Assembly: GCF_018324205.1 (NCBI RefSeq)
Contig: NZ_AP023356.1
Coordinates: forward strand, 7,255,501-7,319,500
Reading direction: 5' to 3'
DNA length: 64,000 nt
Source: Actinoplanes ianthinogenes
GTDB taxonomy: Bacteria > Actinomycetota > Actinomycetes > Mycobacteriales > Micromonosporaceae
The position numbers were made by a program, and so were the translations under genes. The notes beneath the pieces are model-generated. The model was not told the DNA's origin and ran no database searches. It saw nothing but the letters and a program-made list of their open reading frames with translations. Numbering within the stretch: position 1 is the first letter of the stretch; each line of letters begins with the position of its first letter. Positions 52,987-62,011 of the stretch are shown here, piece after piece.

Positions 52987-55563
52987 GTGATCGAAAAGGG
53001 TTCTCGGGTGCAGCTTCCGCGCGGCGTCCAGGTGGAGGCGGACGCGCGGTTGCGTGCCGCCTTCGACCACGCCTCCACCGGCATGACGGTGGTCGACGAC
53101 AGCGGCCTCTACGTCGAGGTCAACCGCGCTTTCGCTGACTTGCTCGGCTACCGGGTGGACGAGCTGCTCGGCCGGCACTTCAGCGAGGTCACGCTGGCCG
53201 GCGAGCACGACTCCGACGTGGCGATGATGGGCGACCTGATCTCCGGCGCCCGCCGCTCGGTGGTCCGGGAGAAGCAGTACCGGCACCGCGACGGCACTCT
53301 GCTGGTGGCGCTGGTCTCCAGCTATCTCGTCCGGCCGGGCACCGGTCCCTCGTGGCAGCTGCTGAGCACCATCGAGTCGCTCACCGAGGAGCGGGCCGCG
53401 CAGCAGCGCCTGTTCGAGACGCGCACCGCGGGCGACGGCATCGTCACGGTCGACGACGCCGGCATCGTCGTCGCCTGGAACACCGGCGCCGAGCGGGTCT
53501 TCGGTCACCCGGCCGCCGACCGGCTGGGCAAGCCGCTGGACGAGCTCGTCCCGCTCCGGCTGCGGGAGAACTTCGCCGCGCACCTGCGCGACCTGCTGGC
53601 CGGGAGCGGCTCGCTCCTCGGCCGCACCGTCGAGGTGCCGGCCCGGCACGCCGACGGCCGGGAACTGCTGACCGAGCTGTCGCTGTCGACGTGGCAGCAC
53701 GACGGGCACGCCCGGTTCACCGCCATCACGCGGGACGTCACGGTGAAGCGGCGCGCCGAACAGGCAGCCGCGTTGATCAGGCACGCCGCGCTCACCGCGA
53801 ACTGCGCCAACTCCTTCGTCGAAGCGGCCGCCGAGGTGGTGCGCCAGGTCTGCACCCGGCTGGGCTGGCGGGCCGGCCAGGCGTGGACCGCCAGTGGCGG
53901 ACCGGTCGCCTGGCACGTCGAGGAGCACCACCACGCCTCGCCGGCGTCCGGATGCGCCTTGCGCCGGCTCGCCGAGCAGGGAAGCGCGCCGACGCCGCAG
54001 CAGCTCTCGTTGGACGCCGTCGCACGGGTCGTCTCCGACCCGGCCGGCCTCGGGCCGATGGGCCCGGCCGTGTGCGAGTGCGGGATCGGTTCCGCGGTGG
54101 CGGTGCCGGTCCTCGCCGGTGGCGAGGTCACCGGGATGCTCGGCTTCTACCTGCCGACCGACTGTCCCGCGCCGGACCACGACCTGGTCCAGGCCCTCGA
54201 ACAGGTCGGTCTCGCGCTGGGCCGGGTGGTCGAGCGGCAACGAACCAGCGAGGCGCTGGCCTGGCAGGCGACCCACGACCCGGTCACCGACCTGGCGAAC
54301 CGGCGGTTGCTGCTGGAGCACATCCGGCGTACTCGCCAGCAGAGCGCCACCCTGCTGCTGATCAATCTCGACCGGTTCCGGCTGGTCAATGACGCTCTGG
54401 GGTACGCCATCGGTGACCAGGTCCTGCGCCTGGCCGGCAACCGGCTGCGGGCCGCGGTGGGGGCCGAGGACCTGGTGGCCCGCCTGAGCGCCGACGAGTT
54501 CGTGGTCGTCGCCACCACGCCGGGCGCGACAGAGCTGGCCGAGCGGTTGCTGCACGACCTGCGCGAGCCCCTGACCATCGGCGGGCACGAGCTGGTGCTG
54601 CGCGCCAGCGTCGGGATCCGGGCCGTCACCGGCGACGATCCCGAGCACTTCCCGGCTGCCGTGCTGCGCGACGCCGACGCCGCGCTGCGCCAGGCCAAGA
54701 GCCGGGGCAAGGACCAGATCGTGGTTTTCGACGAGGCGATGGCCGGCAGCGCTGAACAGCGCATGGACGACGAGATCGCCCTGGCCCGGGCGATCACCGA
54801 GGAACAGCTGACCCTGCACTATCAGCCGATCATCGGACTGGACACCGGGCGGCCGGTGAGCGCCGAGGCGCTGGTCCGGTGGCACCGGCCGGGACACGGC
54901 ATGCAGGCGCCGGACCGGTTCATCCCGATGGCCGAGGACAGCGGTCTGATCATCGATCTCGGACGCTGGGTACTGCACCAGGCGTGCCGGGACGCCGCCG
55001 CCTGGCCGGACCGGGCGCCGGCCATGGCGGACGCCACGGTCAGCGTCAACGTGTCGGCCCGGCAGCTGACCCATCCGCGCTTCCTCGCCGATCTCCAGTC
55101 GGCGCTGGCCGAGAGCGGGCTGCCGCCGGAGCGGCTGATCCTGGAGATCACCGAGACGGCGCTGATCAGTGCGCCGGAGGCGGCCATGGAGACCCTGCAC
55201 GCGGTGCGGGCCTGCGGCGTGCAGCTGGCGCTCGACGACTTCGGCACCGGGTACAGCTCGCTGAGCTACGTCCAGAAACTCCCGGCCTCCATCCTGAAGA
55301 TCGACAAGAGCTTCGTCGATCCGATCAGCGGGCCCGGGGCCGGCACGGCGCTGAGCGAGGTGGTCATCAAGCTGGCCGAGGCGATCGGGATGCGTACCGT
55401 CGCCGAAGGCGTCGAGAGCCCCGAGCAGGCCACCGCACTGCGCCTGCTCGGCTGCCATCGCGGCCAGGGTTACACCTGGTCGCGGCCGGTGCCGAACGCG
55501 GAGCTGCAGGACGCGGCGATGCGCCTGGCCGGGGCGGCGGACGTGCCCCAGCCGGCGTCCTGA
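52987..55563 (+). CDS. PAS-PAS-GAF-degenerate GGDEF-EAL c-di-GMP phosphodiesterase
   Basis: An 858-residue cytosolic protein. Two PAS domains (about 15-125 and 135-255: FDHASTGMTVVDDSGLYVEVNRAFADLLGY; GDGIVTVDDAGIVVAWNTGAERVFG), a GAF domain (about 270-415, GSAVAVPVLAGGEVTGMLGFYLP with several Cys), a GGDEF domain (about 425-585) whose signature is RLSADEF, so cyclase activity should be lost, and an EAL domain (about 600-850) with SAEALVRWHRP, LALDDFGTGYSSLSYV, KIDKSFV and AEGVES intact. It should degrade c-di-GMP, with the dead GGDEF acting as a GTP-responsive switch. The GTG at 52987 has GGGGAG about seven bases upstream. Confidence 0.9.
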   Translation: MIEKGSRVQLPRGVQVEADARLRAAFDHASTGMTVVDDSGLYVEVNRAFADLLGYRVDELLGRHFSEVTLAGEHDSDVAMMGDLISGARRSVVREKQYRHRDGTLLVALVSSYLVRPGTGPSWQLLSTIESLTEERAAQQRLFETRTAGDGIVTVDDAGIVVAWNTGAERVFGHPAADRLGKPLDELVPLRLRENFAAHLRDLLAGSGSLLGRTVEVPARHADGRELLTELSLSTWQHDGHARFTAITRDVTVKRRAEQAAALIRHAALTANCANSFVEAAAEVVRQVCTRLGWRAGQAWTASGGPVAWHVEEHHHASPASGCALRRLAEQGSAPTPQQLSLDAVARVVSDPAGLGPMGPAVCECGIGSAVAVPVLAGGEVTGMLGFYLPTDCPAPDHDLVQALEQVGLALGRVVERQRTSEALAWQATHDPVTDLANRRLLLEHIRRTRQQSATLLLINLDRFRLVNDALGYAIGDQVLRLAGNRLRAAVGAEDLVARLSADEFVVVATTPGATELAERLLHDLREPLTIGGHELVLRASVGIRAVTGDDPEHFPAAVLRDADAALRQAKSRGKDQIVVFDEAMAGSAEQRMDDEIALARAITEEQLTLHYQPIIGLDTGRPVSAEALVRWHRPGHGMQAPDRFIPMAEDSGLIIDLGRWVLHQACRDAAAWPDRAPAMADATVSVNVSARQLTHPRFLADLQSALAESGLPPERLILEITETALISAPEAAMETLHAVRACGVQLALDDFGTGYSSLSYVQKLPASILKIDKSFVDPISGPGAGTALSEVVIKLAEAIGMRTVAEGVESPEQATALRLLGCHRGQGYTWSRPVPNAELQDAAMRLAGAADVPQPAS

Positions 55564-55606
55564 CACACGCTCGCCGCGGCGGCCGGCGGCCACCCGGTGA
55601 GGCGGC

Positions 55607-55865
55607 TCATCCGGCGTCGCGGCGGCGCAGGCCGGTGCCGGCCACCGCGAGCAGCGCCACCGACCAGCCGGTGAAGACGGCCGCTCCGGCTGCCGGTGAG
55701 AGCAGGCCGGGGTCGCCGGCGATACTCATGAACGCCTGCCCGGCGCGGGACGGCAGGTAGGGCCCGATGGAGTCGGGGCGGCTCGGCGATGGTGCGCAGC
55801 AGGAATCCGAGGGCCATGCCGAGGACGCCGACACCGGCCAGGTAGCCGGCGGTGCAGCCGCCGCG
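55607..55865 (-). pseudogene. Remnant of an ABC-2-type transporter permease
   Basis: One minus-strand frame (about 55865-55800) reads CTAGYLAGVGVLGMALGFLLRTIA, the end of the conserved membrane region of ABC-2 permeases. A second frame (about 55790-55607) reads IGPYLPSRAGQAFMSI and then a last membrane helix ending GTGLRRRDAG and a stop, the usual C-terminus. About 20 residues between them and the whole N-terminal two thirds are missing. The fragment is squeezed between the two c-di-GMP genes. No ATPase partner is nearby. Confidence 0.7.
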
Positions 55866-55868
55866 GGA

Positions 55869-57911
55869 TCACCCGCCGTGGGGTTGCGGCACTCGTTGCC
55901 GGCCCGCTGCCTCGCTCGCCCGGGCGCACGCGGCCGGCACCTCGTCGGCCGGCACCGGCCGGCTCAGCGCGAAGCCCTGGGCGAGGTCGCAGCCCATCTC
56001 GCGGAGCACGGCCAGCGCCTCGAGGTCCTCGACGCCCTCGGCGACAACCGACAGGCCCAGGTTGTGGCCCAGGTCGATGGCGCTGCGGACCAGCACCACG
56101 CCGTCGGCGTCCCGGGCGAGGCCCTGCACGAACGACCGGTCGATCTTGAGTTCGTCCGCCGGGAGCCGGCGGAGCTGGGACAGCGAGCTGAAGCCGGTCC
56201 CGAAGTCGTCGACCGAGATCAGGATGCCCTCCTCACGGACCTCGCGCAGGACGGTCCGGGCACGTTCCGGGTCGAGCATCACGCTGCTCTCGGTCAGCTC
56301 CAGTTGCAGGATGCCGTGGGGCAGGTGGACGTCGGTGACCGCGTCGCGGATCCGGGGCAGAAAATCGTCGTGCAGCAGGCACCGCGGCGAGATGTTGACC
56401 GACACCGCCAGCGGGGTGCCGGCGGCCGCCCACCGGTCTGCCTGCGCCACCGCGACCTTCAGCAGGTGGTAGGTCAGCGAGATCTCGAGACCACGGGAAA
56501 CGGCCATGTCGAGGAACGCCGCGGGCAGCAGCAGTCCCCGGCTCGGATGGCGCCAGCGCACCAGCGCTTCGACGCCGGCCACCGATCCGTCGGCGATCCG
56601 GATCTGCGGCTGGAAGTACAGCACCAGCTGGCCGTCCGGGTCGCCGGTGTCCAGCAGCGCGCGAAGGTCCCCGAACAGGCTCATGTCCTCGGGCGGCACG
56701 GCGTCCAGGAGCTGGTCGTAGACCGCGACGCCCCCACCGGCTGCCTTCGCCCGGTACATCGCGGCGTCGGCCTGGCGCAGAAGCTCCTCGTCGTCGGCGA
56801 CGCCGGTCGTGCCGACGGCAAGACCGATGCTGGCACTGACCGAGGCCGCGCCGACGTCGAGCAGGAAGTCGTGCCGGATCTTGTCGGAGAGCCGCTCGGC
56901 GACCTCGACGGCGGTCGCCAGGTCGGTGACGCCCGGCAGGAGCACCGCGAACTCGTCACCGCCCAGCCGGGCGGCCAGGTCGCCGTCGCGAATGCCGGCC
57001 CGCAGCCGGTGTCCGGCCTCCTGCAGGAGTTGATCGCCGGCTTGGTGACCGAGCGTGTCGTTGACGGCCTTGAAGCCGTCCAAGTCGATGATCATGACGG
57101 CCACCTGGTCATCTCGCCGGTCGGCCGGTACCCGTACCGCGTCGGTCAGGCGCTCGTGGAACATCCGCCGGTTCGGTAGCCCGGTCAGCGGATCGTGCAG
57201 GGACCGGTGCTCGCTGGCGTCGGCGTCCTGGACCAGACGGCGCTGATAGCTCAGCACCAGCCGCCAGATCACACCGACCAGCGTGAGCCCCACCCCGAAG
57301 CCGACCGACGTGCCGATCAGCATGCGCACCTCGGCGCGTTGCATCTCGTCGGCCTGCCGTTGTGCGCTGGCGTGGTACGCCCGGCTGACGGCGTCCACAT
57401 CCTGCTGCAGGGTGTAGTAGGACGGCGTGACGCTGAGACTGTCCAGGCTGAGGCTGTCCGGATCGCGGTCCGCCACCAGTGCGATGAGCTGCTCGGCGTT
57501 CGTCCGGTATTCCCGTTGCCGGTCCAGCAACCGGGCCGCCTCGCGGTCGGCGTCGGGCAGCCCGTGCTGGATCGCGAGGCGCAGCGCCCCGTCCACCGAG
57601 TCGGCGGCCTGGAGGAAGCGGCTGAGCACTGCCGAGGACGGCTCCACCTGGTAATGACGCAGATTGACCTCTTCGAGCGTGATCGCCCCGCGGGCCTCGC
57701 TGAAGTCCGCGTCGACGCGGAGGGCCCGGCTGTGGTCGTGCACCGCCTGGGCGGTAAGCGCCGTTCCGATGATGGTGTACGCGCCGAGTGCCAGCAGCAC
57801 GCTCGCCAGCGCGGCCGTGGTGTTCAGCCGGCCTCGCCGCCGTGCCCGGGAGCCGTCGCGCACGGCCGACCGGCGTCCCCCGAGTCCGTAGGGCATCCGC
57901 CACCGTTTCAC
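55869..57911 (-). CDS. Membrane GGDEF-EAL protein with extracytoplasmic helical sensor
   Basis: A 680-residue protein. Residues about 29-50 and 190-212 are membrane helices around a four-helix extracytoplasmic domain of about 140 residues (RALRVDADFSEARGAITLEEVNLRHYQVEPSSA), CHASE3/4HB-like. GGDEF (about 235-395) keeps RLGGDEFAVLL; EAL (about 415-665) keeps VEALVRWRHP, VDDFGTGFSSL, KIDRSFV and AEGVED. Both activities are possible. The N-terminus has a long basic tail (GSRARRRGRLN). It is divergent from the LivJ-type binding protein gene with a 146-bp gap. That lipoprotein has no transporter, so it might feed ligand information to this sensor, which is speculative. Confidence 0.88.
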   Translation of the reverse strand: MKRWRMPYGLGGRRSAVRDGSRARRRGRLNTTAALASVLLALGAYTIIGTALTAQAVHDHSRALRVDADFSEARGAITLEEVNLRHYQVEPSSAVLSRFLQAADSVDGALRLAIQHGLPDADREAARLLDRQREYRTNAEQLIALVADRDPDSLSLDSLSVTPSYYTLQQDVDAVSRAYHASAQRQADEMQRAEVRMLIGTSVGFGVGLTLVGVIWRLVLSYQRRLVQDADASEHRSLHDPLTGLPNRRMFHERLTDAVRVPADRRDDQVAVMIIDLDGFKAVNDTLGHQAGDQLLQEAGHRLRAGIRDGDLAARLGGDEFAVLLPGVTDLATAVEVAERLSDKIRHDFLLDVGAASVSASIGLAVGTTGVADDEELLRQADAAMYRAKAAGGGVAVYDQLLDAVPPEDMSLFGDLRALLDTGDPDGQLVLYFQPQIRIADGSVAGVEALVRWRHPSRGLLLPAAFLDMAVSRGLEISLTYHLLKVAVAQADRWAAAGTPLAVSVNISPRCLLHDDFLPRIRDAVTDVHLPHGILQLELTESSVMLDPERARTVLREVREEGILISVDDFGTGFSSLSQLRRLPADELKIDRSFVQGLARDADGVVLVRSAIDLGHNLGLSVVAEGVEDLEALAVLREMGCDLAQGFALSRPVPADEVPAACARASEAAGRQRVPQPHGG

Positions 57912-58057
57912 GATGTCTCCCTTCGGACCGTAACCGGTGAGACCTGGCCGCTACACCATCGGCCGGCCGTTGCGGAACCTGAACCAAGTGCTCAGCACAC
58001 ACCACTCGGACGCCGATCAGAGAAGGCGGCGACAAGGTTCTGCGGGGAGGCACTGTC

Positions 58058-59224
58058 ATGGGCATCAGCCCACGGTTCGGCACTTTGCTCACTGTCTTGG
58101 TGCTGGCCGGGGCGACCGCGCTCGGGGGTTGTGGCGGCGGCGACGCGGCCACCTCCACCGCCGAAGCGCCGGCCGCCATCCGGCTGGGCGCCCTGGTGCC
58201 GCTGTCCGGCACCAACGCGCAGTCGGGCCGGGAGATGCGGGATGCGGCTCAGATGGCGGTCGACGAGGTCAACGCGGCCGGGGGAGTGCTCGGCCGCAAG
58301 GTGGAGTTGCTGGTCCTGGACGACGCCTGCGACCCGGGCACCGCCGTGGTGAAGGCCAACGATCTGGTGGCGCAGGACATCACGGTCTCGGTCGGCGGCT
58401 ATTGCAGCAGCGCCACCGTGCCCACCCTGAAGGTCTTCCGGGACGCGGGTGTGCCGATGGTGATCGCCCTGGCCACCTCCACCGATCTGCTGGTGCCGAA
58501 GTACGACAGCATCTTCCTGATCAGTGGCACGGTCACCGCCGAAGGCGCCTTCGCGGTCGCCGCCATGCGCCGGATGGGCAGCAAGCGGCTGATCATCGTC
58601 AACGACGGCACCAGTTTCCCGGTCACCCTCGGCCGGACGACCACCGAGGCGGCCGCCAAGCCCGGTACGGGCATCGAGACGGTCGCCACCCACGAACTCA
58701 GTCAGGGTGCGCCGTCGTACGCCCGGCTGGCCAAGCAGATCGTCGGCGAGAAAGTCGACACGGTGTACTTCACCGGCTATTACGGAGAGGCCAACCAGCT
58801 CATCAAGGATCTGCGGACCGCCGGGTTCGACGGCCGGATCTTCGTCGGTGACGGCGCGACGGACGGGCCGCTGCTCACGGGTCTGACCGCCGCGCAGACC
58901 AAGAACGTGTACGGGACGGCGTTGATGGTGCCGGCGCTCATGCCGTCGCTGGCCGGGTGGTCGCAGCGATTCGCGAAGGTCACCGGGCGGCAGCCCGGCG
59001 CCGGCGGACCGGAGGCCTACGACGCGGTCACGGTGGCCGTCGATGCGATCAAGCGGGCCGGTTCGGTCGACCACGCCGCCGTGCGTGCCGCCATCGCCGC
59101 CACACCGGACTTGCCGCTGCTGTCCGGGACGGTCAAGTTCAACCCCGACGGCACCCGGGAGAATCCGGTCTTCCTGCTGCTGGAGGTCCGGGACGGAAAG
59201 CTGGCGGAGGTCCCGGCGGGCTGA
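58058..59224 (+). CDS. Orphan branched-chain-type substrate-binding lipoprotein
   Basis: A 388-residue periplasmic-binding-protein type I of the LivJ group. Lipobox LGGCGGG gives a lipidated Cys near residue 25. Family blocks: IRLGALVPLSGTNAQSGREMRDAAQMAVDEVNAAGGVLGRKVELLVLDDACDP, VGGYCSSATVPTLKVF, VDTVYFTGYYGEANQLIKDLR, and FVGDGATDGPLL. It should bind an amino acid, amide or aromatic acid outside the membrane. No permease or ATPase gene lies nearby, so transport is unlikely in this context and a sensing role is possible. It ends 20 bp before a truncated repeat shared with the sensor gene at 62.9 kb. Confidence 0.88.
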   Translation: MGISPRFGTLLTVLVLAGATALGGCGGGDAATSTAEAPAAIRLGALVPLSGTNAQSGREMRDAAQMAVDEVNAAGGVLGRKVELLVLDDACDPGTAVVKANDLVAQDITVSVGGYCSSATVPTLKVFRDAGVPMVIALATSTDLLVPKYDSIFLISGTVTAEGAFAVAAMRRMGSKRLIIVNDGTSFPVTLGRTTTEAAAKPGTGIETVATHELSQGAPSYARLAKQIVGEKVDTVYFTGYYGEANQLIKDLRTAGFDGRIFVGDGATDGPLLTGLTAAQTKNVYGTALMVPALMPSLAGWSQRFAKVTGRQPGAGGPEAYDAVTVAVDAIKRAGSVDHAAVRAAIAATPDLPLLSGTVKFNPDGTRENPVFLLLEVRDGKLAEVPAG

Positions 59225-59243
59225 AGACCCGACCGGGTGGGCG

Positions 59244-59312
59244 GTATGCGGCCAGGACATGCTGGCTCGACGGCATCGAGTGGCTGCCGACCCTTTCGGC
59301 GGTCGCGCGGGT
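59244..59312. repeat. 69-bp direct repeat, copy 1 (relic of a GlnX-like gene)
   Basis: This segment matches 62900-62968 at 61 of 69 positions, same orientation, no gaps. On the minus strand it encodes TRATAERVGSHSMPSSQHVLAA, nearly identical to the part just after the first membrane helix of the sensor gene at 62.0-63.1 kb. It lacks start, stop and the rest of that gene, so it is a leftover of a paralogue or of a recombination event. Confidence 0.8.
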
Positions 59313-59334
59313 CGGCGGCGCCGCCACGGCCAAC

Positions 59335-59694
59335 ATGGTGCCCGGTGGCATCGACGAGATCTTCGCCCGCGTCACGTCGGCCGGAACCCAATCGCTGCTG
59401 ACCGACAACCTCGGCTCCACGATCGGGCTGGCCGACACCACCGCGGTCAACGCCGAATACAGCTACGACCCGTTCGGCACCACCACCGTCAGCGGAAATG
59501 ACAGCGGCAACACCATCCGCTTCACCGGCCGCGAGGACGAAGGCAACGGCCTCTACAACTACCGCTCCCGCTTCTACGCCCCTGGCAGCGGCCGATTCCT
59601 CAGCCACGACCCGCTCGGCCTCGCCTCCGGCGACACCAACCCCTACACCTACGTGCTCAACCGGCCCATTCTGCTCAGGAAGCATTTGAGGTGA
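59335..59694 (+). pseudogene. RHS-repeat core fragment
   Basis: The 119-codon frame contains the RHS-associated core: LTDNLGSTIGLADTTAVNAEYSYDPFG, IRFTGREDEGNGLYNYRSRFYAPGSGRFLSHDPLG and NPYTYVLNRPI. Full RHS proteins have more than a thousand residues and a variable toxin tip directly after this core; here the upstream part is missing and the frame diverges right after YVLNRPI (ending LLRKHLR). It is a relic. The following gene has the position and size of an immunity gene. Confidence 0.8.
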
Positions 59695-59895
59695 GCTATG
59701 CGCGGGGCTCGCAGATGGACAGGACCAGTGGGCGTATGAGTGGTAATTGGTATTGGGGTGGAGGTCGGGTTGTTGTGGCGAATCCCTTCGGTGGATAGCG
59801 TGAACGGCGGCGGTTGCAGGTGTCATGCGAGCCTTTAGGGTAAAGGTGTAATCTCGCCAGCTCCTGATGGGGACTGACTGAAGGGTGGTGCATCG

Positions 59896-60504
59896 GTGAC
59901 GCTGGTTGAAGAACTGATAAAGGACGCTGCGCTGTCCGATGCTCCGCTGGACGGCCTGTGCAGCGGCAAGGATCGATTCGGTTCCGTCGACGCTCTTTTG
60001 CCGACAGTCGATGGACACGTCTCTGTTCGGTCCGGATGCGATACTGGCTATGAACTAGCGATCTGGGTGCGCGACGAAATCGTCGCAGAGGGCAGAACGC
60101 GCATCGTAGCCGAGTTGTTGAGCGCCATGATCGACATCCGGAAGGGTGTTTCGGTCGGCGAGCTCTGCCTGCGTCACGGCTATCTCCGCGTCACCGATTC
60201 CGAGACCGCTAATGACGCGTTGTGGCACCTTCTGACGGAGCACGGCGAGAACCATCTTCGTGCAGAGGCTGCCGCGATCTGTGCGAACCCGGTACTACGC
60301 CAGTTGCGGCCATGGGTCAGTCACGGGACCCTGCATTTGATCCATTCTCGCGACCGAGTCGAATCGGTGCGGTACGGATTGGTGTTCTATCCGACTGCCG
60401 ACAACATGTTTCAGCTCAACGTCTACAACGAGTCGCCTGGACCAGCTGAACCGCTTGGCTCCGCCATTGCCAGAGCTGCAGCGGTGGTCGAAGGTTGGCA
60501 CTGA
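59896..60504 (+). CDS. Immunity-like protein of low GC content
   Basis: A 202-residue soluble acidic protein (MTLVEELIKDAALSDAPLDGLCSGKDRF at the start, LNVYNESPGPAEPLG near the end). I do not recognise a named family with certainty. It uses AT-ending codons far more than its neighbours, and the upstream spacer (59695-59895) is also AT-richer, both signs of horizontal gain. It follows an RHS core fragment, the place where immunity proteins against RHS toxins are encoded. A cytosolic immunity protein that outlived its toxin is the best reading, but this is inferred from context. The GTG at 59896 has GAAGG upstream. Confidence 0.55.
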   Translation: MTLVEELIKDAALSDAPLDGLCSGKDRFGSVDALLPTVDGHVSVRSGCDTGYELAIWVRDEIVAEGRTRIVAELLSAMIDIRKGVSVGELCLRHGYLRVTDSETANDALWHLLTEHGENHLRAEAAAICANPVLRQLRPWVSHGTLHLIHSRDRVESVRYGLVFYPTADNMFQLNVYNESPGPAEPLGSAIARAAAVVEGWH

Positions 60505-60616
60505 GAGCTATCGCTGGCGCTCCTCGAGCCTGATCAAGCTGGTGTGGGTGCGGTGATCGTCCGCGAGGTGCGTCAGCCTCGGCTACGAACTCGCTGGCAG
60601 CGGCACCGCACTAAGA

Positions 60617-60634
60617 CCCGTGCCCCCACACGGG
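60617..60634. terminator. Hairpin between convergent genes
   Basis: CCCGTG and CACGGG pair around a CCCCCA loop in the 227-bp gap between the immunity-like gene and the lipoprotein gene. Extra pairing outside the core is weak and there is no U-run. The rest of the gap shows nothing I can support. Confidence 0.4.
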
Positions 60635-60731
60635 CAGGGTGCGGACCCAACCGGCACGCAGGTGGCGATCCTCCGGGCAGAGGCTGCTCGGTGGGCCAGT
60701 CCCACCGCCGGACCAGATCCTGGGCGGTGGT

Positions 60732-62003
60732 TCAGGTGCCGCACGGGACGGTCAGCCAGTCGGTGGCGGGGATGGTGGTGCGGGACCGGTCGAGTTGGGT
60801 CAGGATGCGGTCGAGGTCGTCGGGGGACTGGAGGAACTCCAGGACGGCGCGGTAGAAGGCGTTGGTCATCGCGCTGGGCATGAGGTCGGAGGCGTCGAAG
60901 CACAGCGTCGCGTCCCCCGTCAGCGTCTCGGCGATGCGGCGGGTCACCGGGTCGTCGTAGATGGCCGGGTCGACGCCCCGGTTCGCGGAGAACACCGAGC
61001 CGTGGCTCGCCGCCGGCCAGATGCTCTGCGCCTCGTCGGTGGCCAGGAAACGCATCAGCTCGCGCGCCTCCGGCTTGTCGGTGAACAGGGCGGCGAGGTC
61101 GGCGGACACCTCCCACGCCCGAGCCCGGGCGGACGGGAACGGCATGAAGTCCAGGCCGGCGGCGTCGCCGGCCACGAACGACGCCTGGTGGTGCAGGAAA
61201 CATCCGGGCGGGTCGGCGGACATCGCCCGGCCCGCGTCGCCGAAGTCGGTGAACAGCAGGCCGGACGCGCCGCCACGGACGAAACCGGGCCGCAGCGCGA
61301 TCCGGCCCCAGGCCTGCCACGCCTGCTTGATCTCCGGGGCGGTCCAGGCCAGCTTTCCGGCGGCCCAGCGCTGGTACGCCCCCGGGCCGGCCTGGTGCAG
61401 CACGAAGTCCTCGATCCAGTCGGTGCCGGGCCAGCCGGAGACCGGAGTGGACCCCATGCCCATGCACCAGGCCGCGGCGCCGCCCGTGCTGAGGCGTTCG
61501 CTGATCTTCACGAGCCCGTCCCACGTCGGCGGCTTGTCACCCGACAGGTCGGGGACCCGGCTCGGGTCGTACCAAATCAAGCTCTTGAGGGAGGTCTTGA
61601 CCGCCACCGAGTAGCGTGCGTTGTCCAGCTGCTCCAGGCGTAGCCACTGTGCGCTGTGCGACTGCTCGGTGCCGGCGTCGATCACGCCGGTCAACGGGCG
61701 CACCGCGGAACGGCGCACGTAGCCGGCGAGATCGCCCAGGCTGGGCAGCACCGCGATGTCCGGCGGGGTGCCTTTCTGCACCTCGGCGGTCAGCACCTGG
61801 TTGAGCGCGCGGGTGCCCTGGAGATCCACCTTGATGCCGGTCTTGTCGGTGAACCGGTCCAGCACCTGCCGGAACGCCGCCGCCTCGCCGCCGGTCCACG
61901 ACGCGAGCACGGTCACCGCCGCCCGGTCGCCGCCGGTGCATGCCGCGGTCGCGGTGAGCAGGACGACGACGGCTGCCAGTGCCACGACCCGTACGATGCG
62001 CAT
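60732..62003 (-). CDS. Orphan type-2 substrate-binding lipoprotein (SBP_bac_1/8 group)
   Basis: A 423-residue extracellular solute-binding protein. The lipobox is ATAACTGG with lipidated Cys near residue 22. The mature part has the sugar-binding pattern TVLASWTGGEAAAFRQVLDRFTDKTGIKVDLQGTRALNQVLTAEVQKGTPPDIAVLPSLGDLAGYV, a hinge LIWYDPSRV, DWIEDFVL and GVFSANRG-like late strands (SHGSVFSANRGVD). It resembles oligosaccharide binders. No permease or ATPase is adjacent; instead the gene lies eight bases downstream of a four-helix membrane sensor gene, and the two are co-transcribed. This is the arrangement of sensor lipoproteins such as GlnH with GlnX. Confidence 0.85.
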   Translation of the reverse strand: MRIVRVVALAAVVVLLTATAACTGGDRAAVTVLASWTGGEAAAFRQVLDRFTDKTGIKVDLQGTRALNQVLTAEVQKGTPPDIAVLPSLGDLAGYVRRSAVRPLTGVIDAGTEQSHSAQWLRLEQLDNARYSVAVKTSLKSLIWYDPSRVPDLSGDKPPTWDGLVKISERLSTGGAAAWCMGMGSTPVSGWPGTDWIEDFVLHQAGPGAYQRWAAGKLAWTAPEIKQAWQAWGRIALRPGFVRGGASGLLFTDFGDAGRAMSADPPGCFLHHQASFVAGDAAGLDFMPFPSARARAWEVSADLAALFTDKPEARELMRFLATDEAQSIWPAASHGSVFSANRGVDPAIYDDPVTRRIAETLTGDATLCFDASDLMPSAMTNAFYRAVLEFLQSPDDLDRILTQLDRSRTTIPATDWLTVPCGT

Positions 62004-62011
62004 CGCCGCTC

